The notes: generated by a model from the sequence alone, not told the origin. 64,000 nucleotides of DNA from Lachnospiraceae bacterium (GCA_017434885.1 JAFSGE010000016.1:62001-126000); one strand, 5' to 3'. Positions 15,866 to 25,088 are shown, counted from the first letter of the stretch. A program made the numbers and translations.

Positions 15866-17323
15866 CTATGCTACTTTCTTTTTCTTAATTTTTTTAATAA
15901 AGTTACCAATTTCTTTTACAATATGTTGCACGGCAAAAACAATGGTATTATCTCCTACAAATCCCATAACAAGACAAACCAATGTTGCAACCAATACGGT
16001 TAATACAATACCGCCGATACAACCGAACCTGAGTGGCTGCAGACCGATTTTCCCCCAGGTAACCACAAACAAGCCGTACCAGTGAACAAGTATAATCGAA
16101 TAGCTGTATTTTGACAATACTCTTACAGCAGTTCCGACACTTTTACTCATCACACTTCCGTTTTCCTGCTTCTTTGCAGCTTTATTTCTTCCGATGCCAA
16201 TCTTGCTGATTTTGGACAACAGAATAATAACAGCCCCCGCGAACACTACCATTACAGGAGATGTATTACAAACATAATCAAGCAAGCTATAGTCTCTTAA
16301 CAACACTGCCGAAATTATAATCGCCGAAAGCACACCAAGTATTAATACTGCAACTTCCATTGCTTTACTTCTTTTTTCTGTCACAATATAACCCAAAATA
16401 AACACGCCTTCCCAAGCCATCAGTTTCAGCACAAAATTCATTTGCACTCCGGCAAGGGGCAACAATGTTAATGCCGATTCCAAAATTAAAATCAGCCAAA
16501 AGCAAACCATTATTTGCCTGTCATTTAGTTTTCGCATTATTTTACGGACAAAAGGCGCCGCAATATACAATGCAATTAGCATATAAATCAGCCAGTAATG
16601 AGGAACAATATCCGATTCACCTTTCAGAATCTGCAAAAATCCCTTCCCCAGATTTTCAGGCGGAAGAAAACTCATCTGTCCTGATATACATAGGAAAATC
16701 GCATAGTACACCACCATAGGAATAACTACTTTGATAAATCTGCGAAAATAAAATGAAGCGAGAGATTCCTTTTTATCAGAGGAAATTAACAGGGAACCGG
16801 AAATCATCACGTACAGCGGATTGCATACCAAGCCAAGGCCCGCACATATTGTCAATAAGTTTGTCCGCCATGCTGCCACATCTTCTCCTCTTTGCATGGA
16901 GCAGGCATGAGTCAGAATGACACACACAGCTGCCAAAATACGGGCATAATCCAGATAGGATTTACGCATCTGTCCGGATGTGATTGCGACTTTATCCGGT
17001 GTGCTGTCTACACTTGTATTCTGAGCGCCGTTTGCAGTATCATTTTGGCTTCTGCCTTGCGCATTGTCTAAAGTATTTTCTTTTGTACCCAAAAAAAGCC
17101 TATCCATAAACTCGCGATTTGTCAGTCCACGCCCTTCAAAATAGTAAAACAGGGATAGCAACACTGCAAATACAGGCAATGCCCATAATGATTTTCTGCA
17201 AACATATGCAGTATCTGCAAAGGTACCGCGCCAGTCACAATAAAACAGTACAACAACTCCTAATACCAATAACGCAAAAGTAAGTCCTATTGCCCTTTTC
17301 CATTCATTGTTGCCTGTTTTCAT
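15866..17323 (-). CDS. Acyltransferase family 3 membrane protein
   Basis: This 485-residue polytopic protein has an N-terminal membrane pair, a cytoplasmic polar stretch (about 70-120), then the acyltransferase-3 core with about ten membrane segments. The core begins at SYLDYARILAAVCVILTHAC, containing the conserved histidine of the family. Such proteins O-acylate cell-surface sugars or lipids; the target is unknown. The start at 17323 is set by GGAGGA about 10 bp upstream; the in-frame ATG 21 bp earlier lacks a site. A lysine-rich tail ends the protein. Confidence 0.85.
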   Translation of the reverse strand: MKTGNNEWKRAIGLTFALLVLGVVVLFYCDWRGTFADTAYVCRKSLWALPVFAVLLSLFYYFEGRGLTNREFMDRLFLGTKENTLDNAQGRSQNDTANGAQNTSVDSTPDKVAITSGQMRKSYLDYARILAAVCVILTHACSMQRGEDVAAWRTNLLTICAGLGLVCNPLYVMISGSLLISSDKKESLASFYFRRFIKVVIPMVVYYAIFLCISGQMSFLPPENLGKGFLQILKGESDIVPHYWLIYMLIALYIAAPFVRKIMRKLNDRQIMVCFWLILILESALTLLPLAGVQMNFVLKLMAWEGVFILGYIVTEKRSKAMEVAVLILGVLSAIIISAVLLRDYSLLDYVCNTSPVMVVFAGAVIILLSKISKIGIGRNKAAKKQENGSVMSKSVGTAVRVLSKYSYSIILVHWYGLFVVTWGKIGLQPLRFGCIGGIVLTVLVATLVCLVMGFVGDNTIVFAVQHIVKEIGNFIKKIKKKKVA

Positions 17324-17386
17324 ACTGCATTTCCTCCAATGCACTCCTTCTTTGAGCGCTTCTCTCTCATATTGTTTCGTGATAAC

Positions 17387-17415
17387 ATTGTATCATTTAC
17401 ATTTTTACAATACAA
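17387..17415 (-). promoter_or_regulatory. Promoter of the acyltransferase-HD-GYP-holA-Nudix run
   Basis: On the minus strand TTGTAT (17410-17415) and TACAAT (17387-17392) are 17 bp apart, and the -10 is extended (TGATACAAT). It overlaps the end region of the upstream nuclease-like gene only slightly, lying between that stop (17425) and the acyltransferase start. Confidence 0.65.
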
Positions 17416-17424
17416 GAAGTTCCT

Positions 17425-18159
17425 CTATAAAAACCACTTTTGAATCATTTCGTCCAGCACTCTGGTATTCAGCGGATGTTTACTTGTCTCATGCGTAAAA
17501 AATAAATTAATTCCCAAATGCTCTAAGTAAACTTCTTTTCGCTCAGGCATTTTTAGTATTGTAAAATCCGGACATTTCCTGATATTTCCCTCTAACATAA
17601 GCGGATACTCATAGCGATACGGTATCCCCAACAAGTATAGTTTATCCGCTATAATCTTTTCTGACTTTGACCGCACTCTTTCCCCTTTCTCACTTATATA
17701 TTCCGGTGCGCCTTCTTCAAATCCCATTCGCGAATACTCTACATTTTGCCAACGTCTTATATATTCCTCATCCGGAAGCGCAAGCGGTAATATTAATTCT
17801 CTGCGATACGGATTTATTTTTTGATATACTTCTCCTAAGTCCGTCTGTTCATATATTTCCACAAAATTATTTATTGCCTTTCTTCTTTTTTCCACTATGT
17901 TCAAAAACTGCATATCATAATCACGTTGTGCAATTCGTTTGGCAAGTATTATTTCATCCCTTCTTAAATATCTTCCGTTGTAACTACATTCCCGCACATC
18001 TGTACTATCTGCATTTCTGTAGTAATATTGCGCTTTCCCCCGTTTTTTCATAATACGCAAATGTCCTTTAGGGACGTGACGCAGCCTCTCCTTCGCTTTC
18101 TTTTCCATTACTTCTATTATTTTTACTTCATCACGCAATCGTTTCACTATTTTTTTCAT
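17425..18159 (-). CDS. PD-(D/E)XK nuclease-like protein, probably with an internal deletion
   Basis: This 244-residue protein belongs to a Clostridia family that I recognise only as hypothetical, with a PD-(D/E)XK-type core. An N-terminal coiled region is followed by RVRSKSEKIIADKL (E167), YRYEYPL, then KCPDFTILK (D198) and VYLEHLG. In relatives I recall, EHLG is followed by about 25-30 residues of the MMD..Y...A..KI..Y...GI.PG type before the closing ILTFET...PL stretch. Here EHLG runs straight into INLFFTHETSKHPL, so an in-frame block seems lost. GGAGGA sets the start at 18159. The 54-bp hairpin array lies directly upstream. Confidence 0.65.
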   Translation of the reverse strand: MKKIVKRLRDEVKIIEVMEKKAKERLRHVPKGHLRIMKKRGKAQYYYRNADSTDVRECSYNGRYLRRDEIILAKRIAQRDYDMQFLNIVEKRRKAINNFVEIYEQTDLGEVYQKINPYRRELILPLALPDEEYIRRWQNVEYSRMGFEEGAPEYISEKGERVRSKSEKIIADKLYLLGIPYRYEYPLMLEGNIRKCPDFTILKMPERKEVYLEHLGINLFFTHETSKHPLNTRVLDEMIQKWFL

Positions 18160-18211
18160 TACAATTCCTCCCACTTTCTTTATTTTTTCCTATCAAATTA
18201 TCTTTATTGTT

Positions 18212-18519
18212 TTCTTAATAGGACAATATCTCGTCGCCTTGTCCTACCCAACTCTCCTTTTTGACTTCTTAATAGGACAGTTTCTCGTCGCCTTGTCCTA
18301 CTCAACTCTCCTTTTTAGATTCTTAATAGGACAACCTTTTCTTTCCTTGTCCTACTCAATTCTCCTTTTTGACTTCTTAATAGGACAACATCTCGTCGCC
18401 TTGTCCTACTCGACTCTCCTTTTTGACTTCTTAATAGGACAGTTTCTCGTCGCCTTGTCCTACCTAACTCTCCTTTTTAGATTCTTAATAGGACAACCTC
18501 ACCTCCTTTGTCCTACTCA
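18212..18519. repeat. Six 54-bp tandem units, each with a TAGGACA...TGTCCTA hairpin
   Basis: Units begin at 18212, 18266, 18320, 18374, 18428 and 18482, an exact 54-bp period. Each starts TTCTTAATAGGACA and ends with TTGTCCTA, so each can fold into a 7-8 bp hairpin with a 12-14 nt loop (hairpins at 18219, 18273, 18327, 18381, 18435 and 18489). A linker (C-rich, then CTCCTTTTT) follows. Loops and linkers show a higher order: units 1-3 resemble units 4-6, so the array is a duplicated 162-bp trimer. The last hairpin contains the comEC stop codon. On the minus strand the linker reads AAAAAGGAGAG, a Shine-Dalgarno-like string. This fills the 353-bp gap 18160-18512. The function is unknown. Confidence 0.9.
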
Positions 18520-20945
18520 TCTGCTTGCTTTTTATATAACCCCACTTCTAATTTTTTACCAATTGTCACTGTAATTGCACCGCCTTCTGCAGTGGAATAC
18601 ACCTCACTCCCCACATCTGCAAGCCGTTCTAAGGTTTCCTCATGCGGATGCCCATAAAAGTTATTTCTTCCACAGGAAATCACCGCCACTTCCGGTCTGA
18701 CTAAGGACAGAAATTCTTCTGATGTGGAATACCGCGATCCATGATGCGCTACCTTCAATACGTCCACTTCCATGAAGGTGTTCTCTGTCGGCTCTACTCC
18801 AATACCACTTCCGGTGATATTGGTCTTTGCCTGCCCGCCATCTGCCATCTCTCCATTAAGTTCCCGCAGCGTCTGAATCAACATTTCCTCTCCTTCCTTT
18901 TCTACATCTCCTGTCAGCAGCGCCTCAAACTCATCGCATCTCACCAGCAAAACAAGCGAATATTCATTTTCATTTTCTGCCGCATATCCTGCAACCGGAT
19001 GCAGACATTGTAAACTCATTTCACCATCCTGCAGACTCATCCCTTTTGAAAAATGCACCACCGGAACACCTGCATTATCAGCCGCTCTTATCAATTCCCA
19101 ATACGCATCCGTTCTTGAAAACACCGATACATCCGGCAGACAGAGCCTCTTAATCATAATCCCTTCCTCATCAATAAGCTCCAAAAGTTCCAGAATTCCG
19201 TTACAATGATCTTCATCCGGATGAGTCACAAAAATTGCCTCAATTTCCCCGGCACCACAATATTTCAAATACGGTAAAATCCTGTATTTTCCAACCGAAG
19301 ACACATTACTGCTGCCACCGTCAACTAAATAGTGCTTCCCGCCCCCGCTTTCAATGTGAATGCAATCCCCCTGTCCCACGTCCAAGAAAGAAACTCTGCA
19401 TTCACCTTGACTCTGCCCAAAAGCTCCAATCATTCTTCGGAAAACATCTTCCACAGGTGATAGCAGCAACACCACTGCCATAATAAATGCAATCCACTTT
19501 TTCTTTAACGAAACCTTTTTTTGCCAAAGTACAATCAGTAATAAAACCATAAAAAAACAAATTGTCTTCCACAATGGTGGCTGTCCTGTCCAAAGAAGTG
19601 CTCCCGGAAATTTACTGCAAACCTCACAGGCACCATCATAAATTGCCAGAATCCCGCTAATCAAATATGCCAATAGTCTCGTAAGCCAAAATTCACTGTC
19701 ACAATTCGCTATTAAGCCGCACCTCATACTGCTCAAAGTAAATCCATACTCTGCATCACTTAGTATTCCTCTGATTTCTTCCACTCCTAACAGCAAAACT
19801 CCTGCCGGCAGAAGCAGACTCATCATCGGAATTACCAAAAGATTTAAAAATACCGCATACACCGGTGTCTGATAAAAAAACTGCATTTGAAAAGGAAGCA
19901 TTGCTGCCGTAATCACAAATCCCCCGACAAATTTTCCAAACCACTGCGGCGGCTCTTTTTCCTTCTTTAACCGCTTCTTAGTAAGTGCCGGTATCAAAAG
20001 GGCAATGGCAAGTACACAGCCAAAAGAAAGTAAAAAACTGCTATTAAAAAGATAAAGCGGCTGCTCTGCCAAAATGAAAAATGCCATCACAGCAATTGCT
20101 GTTGTCATGTCATATGTCCGTCTAAAGCTCCGCCCAAGCAAATGAATGGCAAACAGCCCTACTGCCCTGATAACAGACACAGTGCTTCCTACCATGCTTC
20201 CATACAGGCAAATCAACATCACCGACAAGACAGAGCAAATCCATATCGGCAATCCTATTTTTCGCAATCCGTTAAACAAAGTCATTCCTATCAAGGAAAT
20301 ATGTAATGCGGAAATTGCCAGAATATGTGCAATTCCGTTTTTTTGGTATAACGCCTTTCTCTCTGTATCTACCGCCTTCTTCTCCCCAAGGAGCATAGTC
20401 TTCATCACAGAAGCGTCCTTTTGCGACAAAATGCGGTCAATAGTAGATGATAACCTGCATTTCAGCCGATATAATGCTTCTTTACCTCTGTGATATGTGA
20501 ATGATTTTTGTTGAATTTCTGTTTGATTTAACTGAAAAGAAATATTTAAAACTTGATAATAAGATTCTGCATCGAATTGTCCCGGATTTGTAGCTTTATC
20601 AAAGCACTTCAAAATTCCGGTTGCCTGAATGGTACTTCCCATTTCCGGCATATCCTGATTTGATGACAAATAACAAATTGCCCGGTAGTCGCCTTCTTCC
20701 ACCTGTGCCCTGACCGGGCCGGATACAACAGAAGAAATCTTAATATAGACTACCGCAACTTCTTTTTCCGCCTTGAGATAAACTTCTTTTTGATATACCT
20801 CTCCTGTTACTGTGACCTGATTCCCCGTCCACGCCAAAAAGGCCGGAGGGGAATCCTTCACAATCTTTGTACTCAAAAACAGCATCAATATCATCACAAG
20901 GCAGACCATTGCTAACGGTCTTTTCCTCATATAATTTCTGCTCAC
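18513..20945 (-). CDS. comEC: ComEC/Rec2 DNA-uptake channel with metallo-beta-lactamase domain
   Basis: This 810-residue membrane protein forms the channel for single-stranded DNA entry in natural transformation. An N-terminal part with two membrane helices and a beta-rich domain (about 35-150) is followed by the ComEC competence membrane domain (about 195-480). A C-terminal metallo-beta-lactamase domain (from about 520) has VGQGD and the metal motif THPDEDHCNG. Length is normal. The start is either GTG at 20945 or ATG at 20930; neither has ideal spacing to the GAGG upstream. It ends the comEA operon, and its stop codon lies inside the first hairpin of the 54-bp array. Confidence 0.93.
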   Translation of the reverse strand: MSRNYMRKRPLAMVCLVMILMLFLSTKIVKDSPPAFLAWTGNQVTVTGEVYQKEVYLKAEKEVAVVYIKISSVVSGPVRAQVEEGDYRAICYLSSNQDMPEMGSTIQATGILKCFDKATNPGQFDAESYYQVLNISFQLNQTEIQQKSFTYHRGKEALYRLKCRLSSTIDRILSQKDASVMKTMLLGEKKAVDTERKALYQKNGIAHILAISALHISLIGMTLFNGLRKIGLPIWICSVLSVMLICLYGSMVGSTVSVIRAVGLFAIHLLGRSFRRTYDMTTAIAVMAFFILAEQPLYLFNSSFLLSFGCVLAIALLIPALTKKRLKKEKEPPQWFGKFVGGFVITAAMLPFQMQFFYQTPVYAVFLNLLVIPMMSLLLPAGVLLLGVEEIRGILSDAEYGFTLSSMRCGLIANCDSEFWLTRLLAYLISGILAIYDGACEVCSKFPGALLWTGQPPLWKTICFFMVLLLIVLWQKKVSLKKKWIAFIMAVVLLLSPVEDVFRRMIGAFGQSQGECRVSFLDVGQGDCIHIESGGGKHYLVDGGSSNVSSVGKYRILPYLKYCGAGEIEAIFVTHPDEDHCNGILELLELIDEEGIMIKRLCLPDVSVFSRTDAYWELIRAADNAGVPVVHFSKGMSLQDGEMSLQCLHPVAGYAAENENEYSLVLLVRCDEFEALLTGDVEKEGEEMLIQTLRELNGEMADGGQAKTNITGSGIGVEPTENTFMEVDVLKVAHHGSRYSTSEEFLSLVRPEVAVISCGRNNFYGHPHEETLERLADVGSEVYSTAEGGAITVTIGKKLEVGLYKKQADE

Positions 20946-21059
20946 ACCTCTTTCTCATCACTATACACCTAACAATTACATTTTGTGTCCCCTGCCATAC
21001 ACACCGCTTAACCAATGCACATGGAAATTACTACATATAACAATCCTTACATGTCGCAA

Positions 21060-22016
21060 TTACTGCTTTCCCACAATTACTAAGTCAAGATTTCTTTCAA
21101 AAAGTGTAGACAAATTAATGCTTTCCGTATAATTTACATTTGTCTCTCCGTTTATGGAAATCTGGACTTTATTTACATTTGGCAATTCTACCAGTGAATT
21201 TGTCAATGCATAAATAGGAATCTCCTGAGACACATCATAAACCTGATTCAAAAAGCCGTTGTCAAGGTTTACATAACAAACCCCATCTTTGATAGTAACG
21301 CCGATAATTTTGGTTGAAGGATTCATCACAGGATGTGCTGTGGAGTCCTTCACGGAGCTGATATCATGGGCTTTGGGGCCGGCAATAATCTCCTCTACCA
21401 CCTGACGCTCCGGTGAAAAATTACTGCTGTAGACAACATTTCTGGTAACGGCGGTAAGTCCGTCACCTTCTTCATTTGCAAAATAAAGCTGTATTTTCAC
21501 ACGTTCATAGGCATTAATTTCATTTCCGGCATTATCAATAAATGTATCCCTATTCATTACACCCACCACGGTTCCGGATGCATCCGTCAAAGGTTCTCCA
21601 TTCACCAAAAAGGACACATGGTGAGCCTCCGGCACCTGTACCAAAGTTCTCACAATTGCTGCTCTCGTCAGTATTTCCGTAATCAGCTCCTGATTTTTAT
21701 AATTTTCATCGAAATTTAAAATAAGATTCCCTTCTATCAGTTCATAATCAAGCAGCTTAAATCCTCCCGCCAACGGCGGCTGATATTCCAGTTTTTCCGG
21801 CATGCGCTCAAGTTCTGCAATCAGTTCCTGCAAAATATCTGTCTTTTCCGTACTCTGTGTTTCATACTCATAATATAAAACTGCTGTGGTATCACGGTTT
21901 ACATAATGTATGTCAAATTTGTTCTTTGCATCTTCTTTTTGCACACCGCAGGAAACCGCCGTCAGTAAAAAGAACACACACAGCAAAAGGCGCCCCGTCA
22001 TCCGTATTTTCTTCAT
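21060..22016 (-). CDS. GerMN-domain lipoprotein
   Basis: This 318-residue exported protein has a signal peptide ending in a lipobox (LTAVSC), so it is probably a membrane-anchored lipoprotein. It contains GerMN-type repeats: one around LILNFDENYKNQELITEIL and another near VCYVNLDNGFLNQVYDVSQEIPIYAL, with NKVQISINGE. GerMN was first described in the sporulation/germination protein GerM and often occurs beside two-component systems in Firmicutes. AGGAGG is 11 bp before the ATG at 22016; an in-frame GTG at 22028 overlaps that site and is rejected. It follows the kinase gene by 15 bp. Confidence 0.85.
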   Translation of the reverse strand: MKKIRMTGRLLLCVFFLLTAVSCGVQKEDAKNKFDIHYVNRDTTAVLYYEYETQSTEKTDILQELIAELERMPEKLEYQPPLAGGFKLLDYELIEGNLILNFDENYKNQELITEILTRAAIVRTLVQVPEAHHVSFLVNGEPLTDASGTVVGVMNRDTFIDNAGNEINAYERVKIQLYFANEEGDGLTAVTRNVVYSSNFSPERQVVEEIIAGPKAHDISSVKDSTAHPVMNPSTKIIGVTIKDGVCYVNLDNGFLNQVYDVSQEIPIYALTNSLVELPNVNKVQISINGETNVNYTESINLSTLFERNLDLVIVGKQ

Positions 22017-22031
22017 CTTGCTCTGCACCTC

Positions 22032-23513
22032 CTACACCATTACATGGGTCAGCGGAATCTTAACCAAAAATGTGGTACCTTCCCCTTCCCGGCTCTCTAC
22101 CTTAATAGAACCCCTGTGCAATAAAACTGCATTTCTTGTAATGGCAAGTCCCAATCCGGTACCGCCGATTTCTCTGGAATGAGACTTATCCACCCTATAA
22201 AAACGCTCATAAATCTGAGACATGCATTCTTCCGGGATACCGATTCCCGTATCTGCCACCTCAACGGTAAAATACTGGTGGTCAGCATCCAGCGTCACCG
22301 TTACCTTTCCGTGTTCTTTATTATACTTAATTGCATTTTCAATCAAATTGCTTAAAACAAGTGACATTTTCACTTCATCCACTTCTGCTACAATTTCCCT
22401 GGTGCTTACCAAAAGAAGTTCCACATCATTTTTTCTTGCAATGGGACGAAGTCTTTTTAATATAATTTCTGTCAGTTCATTCATGTTAATCACACTGATA
22501 TTTAATTCTGCCGCTGCTTTATCCAGTTTAACCAACGCAAGTAAGTCATTAATAATTTTATTTTCACGCTCAATTTCATCTGCAATATCCAGCATAAACT
22601 CCCGGTATAATTCTGCCGGTGCATCCTGCTGGGCAATCAGGGAATCTGCAAGCACCTTTACTGATGTCATTGGAGTTTTTAATTCATGAGAGACATTTGC
22701 CACAAATTCCTGCCTGGAATCATCCAGCATTTTCATTCGATTCTGCAAACTGTTAAATGCATCCACAATGTGCTCTGTCTCCAAATAATCAGGCACCGAA
22801 ATAGGTTCATTGGTATAGCCTTCTTTTACCTCACTAATTGCCTTGGTGATTCTCTCAAATGGTCTGATGAGGGCATTGGCAAGTACAAATGCAATGGCAA
22901 AAAGACAGACCACCATAATACACTCAATAATCAGTACTTTTCTGCTTAAAATATCCATGGTAGCAGTGATGATATCCGTTGACACGCTGGTTAACATAAC
23001 TCCACGCACCAATTCAGTTCCCGCAGGAACTGCCTCTGTTGCCATCTGATCTGACACCGTTTCCACAATTGGAGTCGTAATTTCAATAAAACCGTTTTTA
23101 TCATCATAATTAGCCATACCGGTACCTTTCAGACATTTGATTACCTCTGAAGAAATAATCGTCTTTCCTTCACTGATACCGTATGTATCTTTTATGACTT
23201 TCAGGTTTCCGTTAATAATCAGTACACGACCACTGTAAAGGCCGGAAAGCTGCTCCAGCTCAGCGTTAATAACCTCAGAAGATGTATCCTGCATATAATT
23301 GTAAGTAATCAGGTGATTGGCAATGATTTTTAACTGATTCTGGACATCCGACTGACGCACTGCCACCGCTCTGTCCTCATAGCTGCTTAATATACTTGCA
23401 CGAATAATTAAACCGGGTATTAATCCCATCAGAAAAATAATGATAAAAAGGCGGACCTTTAAGCTCCGCCATATTTTTAATTTTGAAAATAATTTCTTAA
23501 ACATTTCTGTCAT
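22032..23513 (-). CDS. Sensor histidine kinase (HAMP, HisKA, HATPase_c)
   Basis: This 493-residue transmembrane kinase has two membrane helices flanking an extracellular sensor domain (about 40-170), a HAMP linker (LIRPFERITKAISEV), an H-box FVANVSHELKTPMTSVK with the phospho-accepting histidine, an N-box NLIENAIKYN, and G-boxes DTGIGIPEE and GGTGLGLAI. It resembles the WalK/PhoR group. The start at ATG 23513 is 9 bp after the response-regulator stop codon. It sits in an operon with its regulator, a GerMN lipoprotein, comEA and comEC; the signal is unknown. Confidence 0.93.
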   Translation of the reverse strand: MTEMFKKLFSKLKIWRSLKVRLFIIIFLMGLIPGLIIRASILSSYEDRAVAVRQSDVQNQLKIIANHLITYNYMQDTSSEVINAELEQLSGLYSGRVLIINGNLKVIKDTYGISEGKTIISSEVIKCLKGTGMANYDDKNGFIEITTPIVETVSDQMATEAVPAGTELVRGVMLTSVSTDIITATMDILSRKVLIIECIMVVCLFAIAFVLANALIRPFERITKAISEVKEGYTNEPISVPDYLETEHIVDAFNSLQNRMKMLDDSRQEFVANVSHELKTPMTSVKVLADSLIAQQDAPAELYREFMLDIADEIERENKIINDLLALVKLDKAAAELNISVINMNELTEIILKRLRPIARKNDVELLLVSTREIVAEVDEVKMSLVLSNLIENAIKYNKEHGKVTVTLDADHQYFTVEVADTGIGIPEECMSQIYERFYRVDKSHSREIGGTGLGLAITRNAVLLHRGSIKVESREGEGTTFLVKIPLTHVMV

Positions 23514-23521
23514 AACAGTAC

Positions 23522-24202
23522 CTATGCGAAATAATATCCTACGCCCCATTTGGTGTGCACATACTTCGGTTCGCTGGGATTGGCTTCCACTTTTTCACGA
23601 AGTCTTCTGATATGTACATCTACCGTTCTGACATCTCCCGGATAATCCATTCCCCAAACCAGCTTAAGCAAGCTTTCTCTGCTATATACTTTGTTGGGAT
23701 TACGCACCAAAAGTTCTAACACTTCAAACTCCTTGGCTGTTAAATTGATTTCTTTTCCTTCTACATACACGCGTCTGCCATCACAATCAAGACGCATATC
23801 TCCGCTTTCAATTACCTTTGCTTCCTCCTTCGGTTTGGGCATGGTACGGCGCATAATTGCCTTAATTCTTGCCTTTACCTCCAGAATGTTAAACGGTTTT
23901 GTGATATAATCATCGGCACCATACTCCAGTCCCAAAATCTTATCCATGTCTTCACCTTTTGCGGTTAACATAACTATAGGAACTGAAGAAAACTCCCTTA
24001 CCTGTTGGCAAACTTCAAATCCTGTCAGTTTCGGAAGCATTACATCCAAAAGTACAATATCATATTCGTTATCCTTTATCTTTTGAAGCGCCTCTTCTCC
24101 GTCATAAGCACAATCCACTTCCATTCCGTCCTGCTCCAAGCTGAAACGGACTCCCTTTACAATCAGCTTTTCATCGTCTACCACTAAAACTTTTTTTCCC
24201 AT
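23522..24202 (-). CDS. OmpR/PhoB-family response regulator
   Basis: This 226-residue transcription regulator has a receiver domain (D9-D10, phospho-acceptor D53 in IVLLDVMLPKL, K near 102 in ITKPF). The C-terminal winged helix has NLTAKEFEVLELL and VDVHIRRLREKVE. It is the cognate partner of the kinase encoded immediately downstream and lies 21 bp after comEA. A two-component pair between comEA and comEC suggests shared regulation with DNA uptake, which is inference from gene order. Confidence 0.95.
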   Translation of the reverse strand: MGKKVLVVDDEKLIVKGVRFSLEQDGMEVDCAYDGEEALQKIKDNEYDIVLLDVMLPKLTGFEVCQQVREFSSVPIVMLTAKGEDMDKILGLEYGADDYITKPFNILEVKARIKAIMRRTMPKPKEEAKVIESGDMRLDCDGRRVYVEGKEINLTAKEFEVLELLVRNPNKVYSRESLLKLVWGMDYPGDVRTVDVHIRRLREKVEANPSEPKYVHTKWGVGYYFA

Positions 24203-24223
24203 TTTACATTTTCCTCACTTATA

Positions 24224-25006
24224 CTACACAGTGATACTGCTCTTTATTTTTTGGAATAACCCCTCTTTTATCCCGTCAACATTCATAATTTCCTCAATAG
24301 TTCCATAATTACCGTTTTGCTCACGATAATCAATAATACTTTTGGCTTTCCCCGCTCCGATGCCCGGAAGGGTACAAAGCACTTCTTCGGATGCCGTGTT
24401 AATATTCACCATTTGATCGGAAACTGTACTTGCGGAAAATTCCTCAGATATCTCCCCAGTCAAAAAATCTTCTGCAGATTCCCACTGCGCCAAACCGCTT
24501 TTAACACCATACTCTTGCCCCTGCGATGCTTCCTGCAGAATTTGTTCTTTGGTCGGAATACAAATCTGCATTCCGTCAGATAACTTCCAAGCCTGATTTA
24601 AATAATCCTCATCAGCTTCCGGCAGAAAACCGCCTGCTTTCTCTATGGCATGACAAAGTCTGTCACCTTCTTTAAATTCATACACACCCGGATGCGCAAC
24701 TGCTCCGCATATATGTACCAACAGCAGAGAGTCTTCTGCTTCTGCTGCCATTTTTTCCTCTTCGGAATTTGCTACGTTTTCTTTTTCCCAAACAGCTTGC
24801 GTTACGCCTTCCGTTACGGTCTCTAAGTTCCTCCCTGCTACGACTTCCGGCGCGATTTCCGCCTTCGGTGCTTCTGCTTCCTGCTCTGCCATCTGCATAC
24901 CTGCAGAATCATACAAAACAACACTTTCCTTCTTTTTACAGCCGGATAACAAACTCATAATCATCACTGCCGTTATCCACAACAGTGTTTCTGTTTTGTT
25001 TTTCAT
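24224..25006 (-). CDS. comEA: ComEA-like DNA-binding lipoprotein (SLBB + helix-hairpin-helix)
   Basis: This 260-residue protein has a lipobox LLSGC (C23) for membrane anchoring, a low-complexity acidic spacer (about 45-90), an SLBB domain (VHICGAVAHPGVYEF, about 93-150) and two helix-hairpin-helix motifs at the C-terminus (VNINTASEEVLCTLPGIG and NVDGIKEGLF). ComEA binds incoming double-stranded DNA outside the membrane and passes it to ComEC. Lipid anchoring in place of the usual single transmembrane helix is a variation. It is the first gene of the run ending with comEC. Confidence 0.9.
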   Translation of the reverse strand: MKNKTETLLWITAVMIMSLLSGCKKKESVVLYDSAGMQMAEQEAEAPKAEIAPEVVAGRNLETVTEGVTQAVWEKENVANSEEEKMAAEAEDSLLLVHICGAVAHPGVYEFKEGDRLCHAIEKAGGFLPEADEDYLNQAWKLSDGMQICIPTKEQILQEASQGQEYGVKSGLAQWESAEDFLTGEISEEFSASTVSDQMVNINTASEEVLCTLPGIGAGKAKSIIDYREQNGNYGTIEEIMNVDGIKEGLFQKIKSSITV

Positions 25007-25059
25007 CGTTTTCTCCTTTCGCCTGCGCGCAAAGGAGCCCCATATAACGACACCTTCTT

Positions 25060-25088
25060 ATTGTAAAGTAAAATTTCGCGTTTTACAA
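25060..25088 (-). promoter_or_regulatory. Promoter of the comEA-RR-HK-gerM-comEC operon
   Basis: On the minus strand TTGTAA (25083-25088) and TACAAT (25060-25065) are 17 bp apart. It lies in the gap after the YdcZ-type gene, about 55 bp before the comEA ATG. I see no recognisable ComK or SigH-type site. Confidence 0.6.

Noticed and set aside
18212-18519. CRISPR array
   Set aside because: Units abut without unique spacers, conserved parts include the linkers, and no cas genes are present.
18239-18574. Plus-strand open frame coding a repeating LLFDFLIGQ-type peptide
   Set aside because: Its repetition follows from the 54-bp array, since 54 is a multiple of three. There is no ribosome binding site and the DNA hairpin arms explain the conservation better.
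20740-21015. Minus-strand open frame overlapping the comEC start
   Set aside because: It shadows the comEC N-terminus in another frame and has no recognisable domain.
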